This document shows positions 14,641 through 22,381 of a stretch of 23,370 bases of DNA, piece by piece. The translations under genes were made by a program, and so were the position numbers. The notes below the pieces were generated by a model. The model had not been told where the DNA came from and did no database searches. It was given only the letters and a program-made list of their open reading frames with translations. This DNA comes from Chromatiales bacterium. GTDB taxonomy: Bacteria; Pseudomonadota; Gammaproteobacteria; SZUA-140. The stretch is from contig JAITWN010000173.1 of the NCBI GenBank assembly GCA_031285245.1, positions 1 to 23,370 on the forward strand. Reading direction: 5' to 3'. The stretch's first letter is position 1, and every line of letters begins with the position of its first letter.

Positions 14641-17220
14641 GTGAAAACGGAAACCTTCATTGATCGCTTGCGCCAACGCGTGCTGCTCTGCGACGGAGGT
14701 ACCGGCACGTTGATCCAGGCCGAAGACTGGGATGTCGAACGCGATTTCCTTGGCTTGGAAAACTGCTCTGAAATTCTGTGCCGCACGCGTCCTGATTTCG
14801 TTCGCCGCGTGCATCGGGCTTATTTCTCCGCCGGCGCTGATTGCGTTGAGACCAATACTTTCGGCGCGAACAAAGTCGTCTTTGCCGAATTCGATCTCGT
14901 GGATCAAACCTACGAACTCAACCGTATTGCCGCCGAGCTCGCACGCGAAACCGCTGCTGAGTTTGCAACGCCTGCGTGGCCGCGCTATGTGCTCGGCTCG
15001 ATGGGCCCTGGCACCAAGCTGCCAAGCCTCGGCCATATCGATTTCGACACGCTCGAAGATTCTTATCATGAACAGGCGTGCGGCCTGATCGATGGTGGCG
15101 TCGATGCATTCCTGCTCGAAACCAATCAAGACCTTCTCACCATGAAGGCAGCAGCAAGCGCGTGTCGCCGCGCCATGAAAGAAAAAGGCTGCACGCTGCC
15201 GATCATCGCGCAGGTCACCATCGAGACCACCGGTACCATGCTGGTCGGCTCTGACATCGGTTGTGCGGTTACTGCGCTCGCTGCGCTTGATGTCGATGCC
15301 ATCGGGCTCAATTGCGCCACTGGCCCCGCTGAGATGACCGAGCATGTGCGTTATCTCGGTGAAAACTGGCCGGGAATGATCTCAGTGATGCCAAATGCGG
15401 GCTTGCCAATGCTGGTCGATGGCAAGACCGAATATCCGCTCAGCGCCGAAGAGCTCGCCGAATGGCAGCAGCGTTTTGTCGAAGAAGATGGCGTCAATCT
15501 GATCGGCGGTTGCTGTGGCACCACACCCGCGCATATCGCGCGCCTGCGTGAAATGCTCGATGCGCGCGCTGATGCCGCGCCGTGTGCGCGTGCGGTGATA
15601 CTGACGCCGGCAGTGACTTCGCTCTACACCAGTGTGCCGCTGCGCCAGGAAAATGCAGTGTTCGCCATCGGTGAGCGTTCAAATGCCAACGGCTCAAAGA
15701 AATTCCGCGAACTGCTTGCAGTTGAAGATTGGGATGCGCTCACAGCCGTCGGTCGTGAGCAGGTCAAAGAAGGCTCGCACGCGCTCGATGTCTGCGTCGC
15801 TTACGTTGGTCGTCCTGAGTCTCGTGACATGGTCGAAGTGATCTCGCGTTATCGTGGCCAGGTCACGGTGCCGCTGGTAATTGATTCCACCGAAACGCCA
15901 GTGCTCGAAGCAGCGCTCAAGCTTGCGGGCGGCAAGTGCATCATCAACTCGATCAACTTCGAAGATGGCGAAGAGAAGGCAGAAATCATTCTGTCTTACG
16001 CCAAACGTTTTGGCGCTGCTGTGGTTGCGCTCACCATCGATGAGCAAGGCATGGCGAAAAGCGTCGAGCGCAAACTTGAGATCGCGCATCGTCTCTATGA
16101 TTTCGCAGTGAACAAGCACGGGCTTGCGGCGCAAGATCTGATGTTCGATCCGCTCACGTTCACCATCTGTACCGGCGTCAGTGATGATCGCGAGCACGGC
16201 ATCAACACGCTGGAGGCGATCGCTGCGATTGCGCGCGAACTGCCGCGCTGTCAGATCATGCTCGGGCTGTCGAATATTTCCTTTGGTCTTTCGCCCGCTG
16301 CGCGCCATGTTCTGAACTCCGTATTTCTGCACCATGCGCAGCAGCGCGGCATGACGGCGGCGATCATCCATGTTTCCAAAATCATGCCGCTGCACAAGAT
16401 CGATGAAGCGCAGCGCATCGCCGCTGAAGATCTCATCTTCAATAACTGGCGGGGTGGCCGTGATCCGCTGCTGCATTTCGTCGAGCTGTTTAAAGACGTC
16501 AAATCGGTGAGTGAGCGCAAGGAGCGGCCGGCAACGATCGAAGACGCGCTGCGTCAGCGCATCATCGATGGCGATCGTCAGGGTCTCGAAGACGATCTGC
16601 GCAAGGCAATGGAAAAACATGCGCCGCTCGACATCATCAATACTTTCCTGCTCGATGGCATGAAGGTAGTGGGCGAGCTGTTTGGCTCTGGTCAGATGCA
16701 ATTGCCATTCGTACTGCAGTCAGCTGAGACCATGAAAGCGGCGGTCGCATTCCTTGAGCCGCACATGGAGCGCAGCGAAGGTGGCGAGAAGGGCGTGCTC
16801 GTACTTGCGACGGTGAAGGGAGATGTGCACGACATCGGCAAAAATCTCGTCGATATCATCCTCACCAACAACGGTTACAAAGTCATCAATCTCGGCATCA
16901 AGCAGCCGATTGGCAGCATTCTCGAAGCTGCGCGTGCGCATGCGGCGGATGCTGTTGGCATGTCTGGGCTCTTGGTGAAATCGACCGTGATCATGAAAGA
17001 GAATCTCGAAGAGATGACGCGCCAGGGCGTCGATATTCCGGTACTGCTCGGCGGCGCGGCGCTCACCCGGCGCTATGTCGAGGGCGATTGCCGCGCGGTT
17101 TATTCACGCGCTGATCATGTGCATTACGCCAAGGATGCGTTCAGTGGTTTGCGCCTGATGGATTCTATTGTCGGCACGAAGGGCGCGAGCGCTCCTGCTG
17201 AAGGAGGCGGCGCTGCCTGA
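14641..17220 (+). CDS. metH: Cobalamin-dependent methionine synthase, short form without activation domain
   Basis: An 859-residue protein that should transfer a methyl group from methyltetrahydrofolate to homocysteine through cobalamin. Domains in order: homocysteine/zinc barrel (about 1-310; zinc cysteines Cys225, Cys291 and Cys292), pterin-binding barrel (about 330-600; begins FAIGERSNANGS), cobalamin cap (about 630-710; helical, includes MQLPFVLQSAETM) and B12 Rossmann domain (about 715-845; DVHDIGKN with the cobalt-ligand His730). Canonical MetH is about 1,230 residues. Here the reading frame stops just after the B12 domain with a short Ala/Gly tail, and no AdoMet-activation domain remains downstream. 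Such three-domain enzymes exist in other bacteria and need a separate reactivation partner. The pterin domain looks unlike E. coli MetH. Start GTG 14641 is supported by an excellent ribosome binding site. Confidence 0.9.
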   Translation: MKTETFIDRLRQRVLLCDGGTGTLIQAEDWDVERDFLGLENCSEILCRTRPDFVRRVHRAYFSAGADCVETNTFGANKVVFAEFDLVDQTYELNRIAAELARETAAEFATPAWPRYVLGSMGPGTKLPSLGHIDFDTLEDSYHEQACGLIDGGVDAFLLETNQDLLTMKAAASACRRAMKEKGCTLPIIAQVTIETTGTMLVGSDIGCAVTALAALDVDAIGLNCATGPAEMTEHVRYLGENWPGMISVMPNAGLPMLVDGKTEYPLSAEELAEWQQRFVEEDGVNLIGGCCGTTPAHIARLREMLDARADAAPCARAVILTPAVTSLYTSVPLRQENAVFAIGERSNANGSKKFRELLAVEDWDALTAVGREQVKEGSHALDVCVAYVGRPESRDMVEVISRYRGQVTVPLVIDSTETPVLEAALKLAGGKCIINSINFEDGEEKAEIILSYAKRFGAAVVALTIDEQGMAKSVERKLEIAHRLYDFAVNKHGLAAQDLMFDPLTFTICTGVSDDREHGINTLEAIAAIARELPRCQIMLGLSNISFGLSPAARHVLNSVFLHHAQQRGMTAAIIHVSKIMPLHKIDEAQRIAAEDLIFNNWRGGRDPLLHFVELFKDVKSVSERKERPATIEDALRQRIIDGDRQGLEDDLRKAMEKHAPLDIINTFLLDGMKVVGELFGSGQMQLPFVLQSAETMKAAVAFLEPHMERSEGGEKGVLVLATVKGDVHDIGKNLVDIILTNNGYKVINLGIKQPIGSILEAARAHAADAVGMSGLLVKSTVIMKENLEEMTRQGVDIPVLLGGAALTRRYVEGDCRAVYSRADHVHYAKDAFSGLRLMDSIVGTKGASAPAEGGGAA

Positions 17221-17230
17221 GAATCTGCTT

Positions 17231-18181
17231 ATGATGAGCCTGTTTCCTGCGATCAAGCCTTACGCCACGCACTTGATCGCTGTCGATCGGCCGCATGTGT
17301 TGCATGTGGAAGAATGCGGCACGCCGACCGGTTTGCCGGTGCTCTTCGTACACGGCGGACCGGGCGCGGGCTGCGAGCCGTATCATCGGCGTTTTTTTGA
17401 TCCTGAATGCTATCGCATCATTCTTTTTGATCAACGTGGCTGCGGTCGTTCGACGCCACACGCCGAGCTTACAAACAATGACACCTGGGCGCTGGTGCGC
17501 GACATGGAGCGCATCAGAGTTCAGCTCGGTGTCGAGCGCTGGCTGCTCTTCGGTGGTTCATGGGGTTCAACGCTGAGTCTTGCTTACGCCGAAGCGCATC
17601 CCGAGCGCGTGCTCGGTTTGATATTGCGCGGCATATTTCTGTGCCGGCCGGAGGAGATTCGCTGGTTTTATCAGGAAGGCGCGAGCCGGCTGTTTCCCGA
17701 TTACTGGGAAGAATATCTAAGACCCATTCCCGAAGCTGAGCGCGGCGATCTGCTGCACGCGTATCACAAGCGGCTCATTGGCGAGGATGAAGTCGCGCGC
17801 ATGTCCGCGGCCAAAGCGTGGTCGCGTTGGGAAGCAAAAACTTCGACGCTGCTGCCGCGCAAAGAAGTCGTCGATCATTTCTCTGACCCTTACACTGCGC
17901 TTAGCATGGCGCGCATCGAATGCCATTATTTCGTCAATGATACCTTCCTCCAGCCTGATCAGCTCGTGCGTGACGCGCACAAGCTTGCCGATATTCCTGG
18001 CATCATCGTCCATGGTCGTTACGATGTGGTGTGTCCGCTCGAAAATGCCTGGCGTTTGCATCATGCCTGGCCGAATGCGGAGCTACGCATCATCGCCGAC
18101 GCGGGACATTCCGCTACCGAGCGTGGCACGACTGACGCGCTGGTGCGCGCGACGATCGAGATGGCGCGCCGGCTCGCATGA
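17231..18181 (+). CDS. pip: Prolyl aminopeptidase (proline iminopeptidase)
   Basis: A 316-residue alpha/beta hydrolase of peptidase family S33 that removes N-terminal proline from peptides in the cytoplasm. The oxyanion-hole motif is HGGPGAGC (41-48). The nucleophile elbow is GGSWGS with Ser110, and the triad is completed by Asp265 (HGRYDVVCP) and His293 (AGHS). The family signature DQRGCGRSTPH follows at about 68-78. I chose the ATG at 17231 (MMSLFPAIKPY), ten bases after the metH stop. The next ATG, three bases on, is equally possible. An in-frame upstream TTG would overlap metH and is not supported. Its stop overlaps the dtd start by four bases. Confidence 0.95.
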   Translation: MMSLFPAIKPYATHLIAVDRPHVLHVEECGTPTGLPVLFVHGGPGAGCEPYHRRFFDPECYRIILFDQRGCGRSTPHAELTNNDTWALVRDMERIRVQLGVERWLLFGGSWGSTLSLAYAEAHPERVLGLILRGIFLCRPEEIRWFYQEGASRLFPDYWEEYLRPIPEAERGDLLHAYHKRLIGEDEVARMSAAKAWSRWEAKTSTLLPRKEVVDHFSDPYTALSMARIECHYFVNDTFLQPDQLVRDAHKLADIPGIIVHGRYDVVCPLENAWRLHHAWPNAELRIIADAGHSATERGTTDALVRATIEMARRLA

Positions 18182-18636
18182 TCGCTCTGCTGCAACGGGT
18201 GAACTCCGCTGCGGTCACCGTCCATGAAGAATGCATCGCACGCATCGGCGCGGGGCTGCTGGTGTTCATTGCTGTTGAACGTGGTGATGGCGAGATGCAA
18301 GCTGAGCGCTTGATCGAGCGCGTTCTTGACTACCGCATATTCTCTGATAGTGAAGGCCGCATGAATCGCAGCCTGCGCGATATCGATGGCGACTTGCTGT
18401 TGGTATCGCAGTTCACGCTCGCCGCTGATACGCGCAAAGGCACGCGGCCGAGCTTCACGCCGGCAGCAGCGCCAGAGGATGCGCGGCGCTTGTTCGATTG
18501 CTGCGTGAGCCGCGCAGCGCGTTCCCCGCTGCGCGTCGAGCAAGGACGCTTCGGCGCGGACATGAAAGTCAGCCTCATCAATGATGGACCGGTAACGCTA
18601 TGGTTGCGCGTAGCATCAGGTGATGACGATGTTTGA
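18178..18636 (+). CDS. dtd: D-aminoacyl-tRNA deacylase
   Basis: A 152-residue enzyme that hydrolyses D-amino acids (and glycine mischarged on tRNA-Ala) from tRNA. Both active-site motifs are intact: SQFTLAAD (77-84) and NDGPVT (135-140) with the cis Gly-Pro dipeptide. The start MIALLQRVNSAAVTV is canonical. The ATG overlaps the pip stop (ATGA), so the two are translationally coupled; a pip-dtd pair is also seen in pseudomonads. Length is slightly above the usual 145 because of a short acidic tail. Confidence 0.96.
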   Translation: MIALLQRVNSAAVTVHEECIARIGAGLLVFIAVERGDGEMQAERLIERVLDYRIFSDSEGRMNRSLRDIDGDLLLVSQFTLAADTRKGTRPSFTPAAAPEDARRLFDCCVSRAARSPLRVEQGRFGADMKVSLINDGPVTLWLRVASGDDDV

Positions 18637-18663
18637 AGTCATCGCGATGTGTGGGAGCGTGTG

Positions 18664-19497
18664 ATGGCGCTATATGCCATAGGAGACATCCAGGGTTGTT
18701 ACGATGAGCTGCGCGCGCTGCTTGATCGCGTCAGCTTCAACGCCGACGCTGATCAGCTGTGGTTTGCGGGTGATCTCATCAATCGTGGTCCACGCTCGCT
18801 CGAAGTGCTGCGCTTTGTGAGGTCACTCGGCAATGACGCTGTTGCCGTGCTCGGCAATCACGAACTGCATCTGCTCGCGGTCGCAAGTGGCGCGTGTAAA
18901 TCTAGCGTGAACGACACCTTCAAAGATATTCTCGCGGCGCCAGATTGCGACACCTTGCTCGATTGGCTGCGCCAGCGTCCACTCATGCATTACGATGCCA
19001 AGCGCAATATCGCCATGATGCACGCGGGGCTTGCGCCGCAGTGGGATATCGCTACCGCGCAAAGCTGCGCGCAGGAAGTCGAGCGCGAGCTGCGTTCAAA
19101 GCGTAGCGATGAACTCTTCTCTGTCATGTATGGCAATCAACCAGATCTTTGGTCCGAGAAACTGCGCAGCGCTGAGCGCTGGCGCTTCATCATCAACTGC
19201 TTCACGCGCCTGCGCATGTGCGATGCCGAAGGTCGTTTGCATGTGGGCGCGCGCGGCCCGGTGCGTAAGCGTGATGATGGATTGATGCCGTGGTTTGAGG
19301 TGCCTGGACGCGCAAGCGTCGATACGAAGCTGGTCTTCGGCCATTGGTCTGTGCTGGGTCGTTATCAGGCGCCGGGAATTTACGCGACCGATTCGGGATG
19401 CGTGTGGGGTGGAGCGCTGAGCGCCGTGCGTTTGGATGTGGAACCGGCAGAGTGGCATTCGTTGCCGTGTCCAATATATGCAAAGTTTAGTGAATGA
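18664..19497 (+). CDS. apaH: Symmetrical bis(5'-nucleosyl)-tetraphosphatase
   Basis: A 277-residue calcineurin-like phosphoesterase that splits Ap4A into two ADP. Metal-site motifs: GDIQGC (7-12, with Gln in place of the common His of GDxHG, as in some gammaproteobacterial ApaH proteins), GDLINRGP (36-43) and GNHELHLLA (64-72). The start is the ATG at 18664, giving MALYAIGDIQGCYDEL, with GGGAG at 18653-18657 six bases upstream. An in-frame GTG at 18649 would add five residues and is less likely. It follows dtd after 27 bases and probably ends the metH-pip-dtd-apaH transcript. Confidence 0.95.
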   Translation: MALYAIGDIQGCYDELRALLDRVSFNADADQLWFAGDLINRGPRSLEVLRFVRSLGNDAVAVLGNHELHLLAVASGACKSSVNDTFKDILAAPDCDTLLDWLRQRPLMHYDAKRNIAMMHAGLAPQWDIATAQSCAQEVERELRSKRSDELFSVMYGNQPDLWSEKLRSAERWRFIINCFTRLRMCDAEGRLHVGARGPVRKRDDGLMPWFEVPGRASVDTKLVFGHWSVLGRYQAPGIYATDSGCVWGGALSAVRLDVEPAEWHSLPCPIYAKFSE

Positions 19498-19575
19498 ATG
19501 CAACCAGGACGCCTCGCCGAACGTCTTGGTGGACATCGTCGTATTACGACCGTATCAAGTCAATGAGAGAGCAAC
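19498..19575. other. apaH downstream spacer with hairpin and short palindrome
   Basis: Two inverted repeats are visible. An eight-base stem with one G-U pair (19504-19511 with 19522-19529) may close the apaH transcript, although no U tract follows. A 13-base near-palindrome (GTCGTATTACGAC, 19538-19550) with a single central base could be an operator for the small gene downstream. It is short enough to be chance. Confidence 0.25.
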
Positions 19576-19878
19576 ATGGGTAAAATCAATTACATCATTC
19601 TGGGCATTCTGGCTCTCAGCGTCTTTGGAAACGTCATGCAGGGCCGCCACTATCACGAGCTCGTCATGCAGCAACATTACATTTATGACGGTGCCATTGA
19701 GCACCTCAAAGCAACCTTGAAGCGCGAGCTCACCGCAATTTCCGAAGCTAAGGAAAACGAACAGAAAGACGAACACAACGAACTCACGGCGCCATCAGAA
19801 CCGCAAGCCGATGAGGACGGACTGGAGCATGGAGAATACCCATACGAAAACGAGACGCGCGAAGGATACGCAGAGTAG
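19576..19878 (+). CDS. Small membrane-anchored acidic protein, function unknown
   Basis: A 100-residue reading frame I do not recognise. The N-terminus MGKINYIILGILALSVFGNVMQG is one hydrophobic segment with a positive start, so it may be a membrane anchor or signal. Residues 25-55 hold several His and look helical (HYHELVMQQHYIYDGAIEHLK). The rest (about 56-100) is strongly acidic, rich in Glu, Asp, Asn and Pro, and probably disordered. GAGAGAG at 19565-19571 gives a plausible ribosome binding site four bases before the ATG. Codon and base use are less GC-rich than the neighbours on either side. It stands alone between apaH and the glycosyltransferase block. The ribosome binding site, membrane segment and lack of any longer competing frame favour a real gene. 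Confidence 0.55.
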   Translation: MGKINYIILGILALSVFGNVMQGRHYHELVMQQHYIYDGAIEHLKATLKRELTAISEAKENEQKDEHNELTAPSEPQADEDGLEHGEYPYENETREGYAE

Positions 19879-20145
19879 AGCAAGCGTATCAGCGCGCTGT
19901 TGATATAGACCGAACCTCGCCGGATGTATCCACGGCCACTTTAAGAAAGCACTTCATTCGCGCAGACAAAACACTTTCAGCGAGCGGTTCAGAATATTAG
20001 ATGTATAACGGCGTAAACGCCTTGAAGCAATTCGATCCAAAGAGGAGTGTCAGGCTGCGAACATCCGGAGCAATGAAATCGGTTCAGTAGTTACAGCGGG
20101 CGTTATAGATATTTCCCCCCTGAGCGAGAGGGATCGGGGATTTGT
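19879..20145. other. Gene-free junction before the glycosyltransferase block
   Basis: These 267 bases hold no reading frame I can support. They are more AT-rich than either side. A tight palindrome (GGCGTAAACGCC) lies near 20009-20020. On the minus strand a short GC-rich inverted repeat after the first glycosyltransferase stop (about 20107-20140) could weakly form a stem. No tRNA, integrase or attachment-site repeat was recognised. Confidence 0.5.
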
Positions 20146-21285
20146 TCAAGCAAGGTTATGCCCCTGCCGCGCGTCCCGGCAGAGTTCCTGGTAAAGATCG
20201 AAATAAGCGCGGGCCATACGTTCGCTCGTGAAGATCTGCTGATGGCGGCGGGCTGCCCGTTCGCCCATGGCCGTGGCGGCGCGCGGGTCTTCCCACAGGG
20301 AGCGCATGGCGTGGCGTAGCGCGTTCGCATCGCCGGGCGGTATGACCAGGCCGGTTTCGCCCGCCACATTGATGAAGGTCGTGCCGGTGCCGATCTCACT
20401 CGATATCATCGGCTTGCCGAGCATGGCCCCTTCCAGCAGCGAGACGCCGAAGGCTTCCGAGCGCAGGTGGGAGGGGAAGAGCACGGCTTCGCACAGGGTT
20501 AATAGCGCAACCTTGTCGGTCTCGGAAACATGCCCAGCGAAATGCACATTGCGTGCGCCCAGTCGGGCAGCTTGCTCCTTTAACCGCGCTTCGATCGGCC
20601 CGGCGCCGGCGATTACGACGGGGAATGAGGTGTCCCGGCAGGCTTCGATGAGAATGTGCAGGCCCTTGTAATAGCGCAGTACGCCAACGAACAGGAAGAA
20701 GCGCGGGCCGAAGCGCGAACGCCAGTACGCCAGGCGATCCGGCGCCGCCGGAGGATACGCGTCGCGATCGATGCCGATGGGAATGGCGATCACCTTGGAG
20801 CTGAACCGGGCCAGCACCGGGCTGGTGGCGACATAGTTGGGCGAGGTGGCGGCAATGCGCTCGACATTCGCGAGAAAACGCCGTTGCAGCGGCGCGTAGA
20901 ACCGCATCAGGTGCTTTTGCTGGACGATGTCCGAGTGGTAGGTCACGATCGCGGGCTTGCGCGGGCGCGTGGCGAAGTGCACCACATCCATGAACGGCCA
21001 CGGAAAATGGTAATGGATGAGGTCGGCTTGCCGGGCCAGCCGGGAAAAGGCGCCAAAGGCCAGCAGCGAAAAGCCGGTGGAAGCCAGTTCAAAGTTCTGT
21101 TTCACGCGGTGATTGCGGTACAGGCCGTACTGCTGCGGTTCCTGCGGCGCCGGCCCGCGCGTCAGCGCCAGCACGTCCACCTCGGCGCCCAGACGGGCGG
21201 TGCCGGTGGCGATCAGGTGGATGACCTGTTCGATGCCACCCATCGAATCGGGCCGCGCCGTCTTGTAGAAGTGCAGGATGCGCAT
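20146..21285 (-). CDS. Glycosyltransferase family 4 (GT-B fold)
   Basis: A 379-residue retaining GT-B glycosyltransferase. The start MRILHFYKTARPDSMGGIEQVIHLIATG is the typical opening of a GT4 subgroup found in O-antigen and capsule clusters, with the acceptor-side GG motif. The donor-binding EX7E motif is EAFGVSLLE (Glu277 and Glu285), followed by GKPMI. FVGVLRYYKG marks the start of the second Rossmann domain. I chose the ATG at 21285, one base after the preceding gene's stop. An in-frame ATG at 21297 would add four residues and overlap that gene by 11 bases. The sugar donor cannot be read from sequence; mannosyl transfer is common in this subgroup. Confidence 0.9.
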   Translation of the reverse strand: MRILHFYKTARPDSMGGIEQVIHLIATGTARLGAEVDVLALTRGPAPQEPQQYGLYRNHRVKQNFELASTGFSLLAFGAFSRLARQADLIHYHFPWPFMDVVHFATRPRKPAIVTYHSDIVQQKHLMRFYAPLQRRFLANVERIAATSPNYVATSPVLARFSSKVIAIPIGIDRDAYPPAAPDRLAYWRSRFGPRFFLFVGVLRYYKGLHILIEACRDTSFPVVIAGAGPIEARLKEQAARLGARNVHFAGHVSETDKVALLTLCEAVLFPSHLRSEAFGVSLLEGAMLGKPMISSEIGTGTTFINVAGETGLVIPPGDANALRHAMRSLWEDPRAATAMGERAARRHQQIFTSERMARAYFDLYQELCRDARQGHNLA

Positions 21286-21286
21286 G

Positions 21287-22381
21287 TCAGTTTTCATCCA
21301 CGGGTTGGGCGGCCTGTTCGAACAGGCTGAGGAAGCGCGCTTGCGAGAACTGGCCGGCCCGCGCCTCGCAGGCCATCCTCATGACGCTTGCCGCAGGCGC
21401 GTCGAGACGGCGCACGGCCTGGACGATGGCCGCTGGCGGCGGGTCGGCCGGCAGCAAAAGGCCGGTTTCGCCATGAACGACGCTTTCCGGCAAACCGCCT
21501 TCCTCGACGCCGATGACCGGCTTGCCCGCCGCCATCGCTTCGATGGCCGACATGCCGAAATCCTCGTCCCTGGGGATGTAAATGGCGGCAATGGCCCGGC
21601 CCATGAGATGCGCCAGTTCAGCGTCCGTCAGCCAGCCGGTGAACCGGATATTCGGCGCATTCGCGGCCAGCGCCCGCAACGAGGCGGCCTCGGAGCCGCC
21701 GGAGGCCACGATCAAGCACTTATCGGGCATGGCCAGAAACGCTCGGACGATGCGATCGACGCGCTTGTTGGCTTCCAGGCGGCCGGGTGAGAGGTAATAG
21801 TCGTCCTGCCCGGCGAAGGAAAAAGCCGCCGTGTCCACGGGCGGGTATACGACTTGGGCGTCGATGCCGGCTTGCCGCAGCAGGCGTTGCCGGACGTGTT
21901 GCGAATTGGTCAGGACGGCATCCATGCCGCGCACGGCCCGCAGCCAGGCGGCGCGGTAGCGCAGAATGGCGAGCCGCAGCGCGGGCCGGGCGATGGCCGG
22001 GACGCGCCGCAGATATTCGTCCTGCCAATCAAAGGCAAAGCGCGGCGGCGTGTGGCAGTAGTAGACGCGGCGGCCCACGGGCTGGCGTGGCGCGGCCAGG
22101 GGCGCGTAGAGGCCGCTGTAGATGACCGTGCGCGCTTGCAGCAGGCGGGCGGGCAACCGGCTGAAAACGGCCAGCGCCCACGGTACGCGGGGCAGTCGCC
22201 CGGCCAGGCGGCCACCCAGGATGTCGGCGTCCACGCCAAGGGGATGGGCGGCCGCGAAATCCGGATAGAGACCGGATACGCCGAGGCGGGCGGCGGGCAG
22301 ACCGCGGGCCAGGGTCAGCGCCAGCCGTTCGGCGCCGCCGTTGACCTGCAGGTAGTCATAAAGGATCCGGTAGCTAAGCAT
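21287..22381 (-). CDS. Glycosyltransferase family 4 (GT-B fold)
   Basis: A 364-residue GT4 glycosyltransferase. The N-terminus has the glycine loop VNGGAERLALTLARGL (13-28). The CHTPPRFAFD segment (109-118) is typical of one GT4 subgroup, and the second Rossmann domain begins at YYLSPGRLEANKRVDRIV (195-212). The EX7E motif is EDFGMSAIE (Glu273 and Glu281) followed by AMAAGKPVIGV. Length is normal and all motifs are present. Its start overlaps the upstream glycosyltransferase gene by eight bases, so the block is translationally coupled. Substrate unknown; the protein presumably acts on the cytoplasmic face of the inner membrane on a lipid-linked glycan. Confidence 0.92.
   Translation of the reverse strand: MLSYRILYDYLQVNGGAERLALTLARGLPAARLGVSGLYPDFAAAHPLGVDADILGGRLAGRLPRVPWALAVFSRLPARLLQARTVIYSGLYAPLAAPRQPVGRRVYYCHTPPRFAFDWQDEYLRRVPAIARPALRLAILRYRAAWLRAVRGMDAVLTNSQHVRQRLLRQAGIDAQVVYPPVDTAAFSFAGQDDYYLSPGRLEANKRVDRIVRAFLAMPDKCLIVASGGSEAASLRALAANAPNIRFTGWLTDAELAHLMGRAIAAIYIPRDEDFGMSAIEAMAAGKPVIGVEEGGLPESVVHGETGLLLPADPPPAAIVQAVRRLDAPAASVMRMACEARAGQFSQARFLSLFEQAAQPVDEN

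Noticed and set aside
15694..16701. 335-residue open frame on the minus strand inside metH
   Set aside because: It lies wholly antisense to a protein with clear catalytic motifs, shows no recognisable domain and has no ribosome binding site. Long antisense frames are common in this GC-rich codon pattern.
17168..17230. Extended pip start at TTG 17168 overlapping metH
   Set aside because: TTG is a rare start, the added residues have no homology-like character, and the ATG at 17231 gives the family-typical N-terminus.
20656..21330. 224-residue plus-strand frame opposite the first glycosyltransferase
   Set aside because: Arg/Gly/Ala-rich shadow of a well-supported GT4 gene, with no motif of its own.
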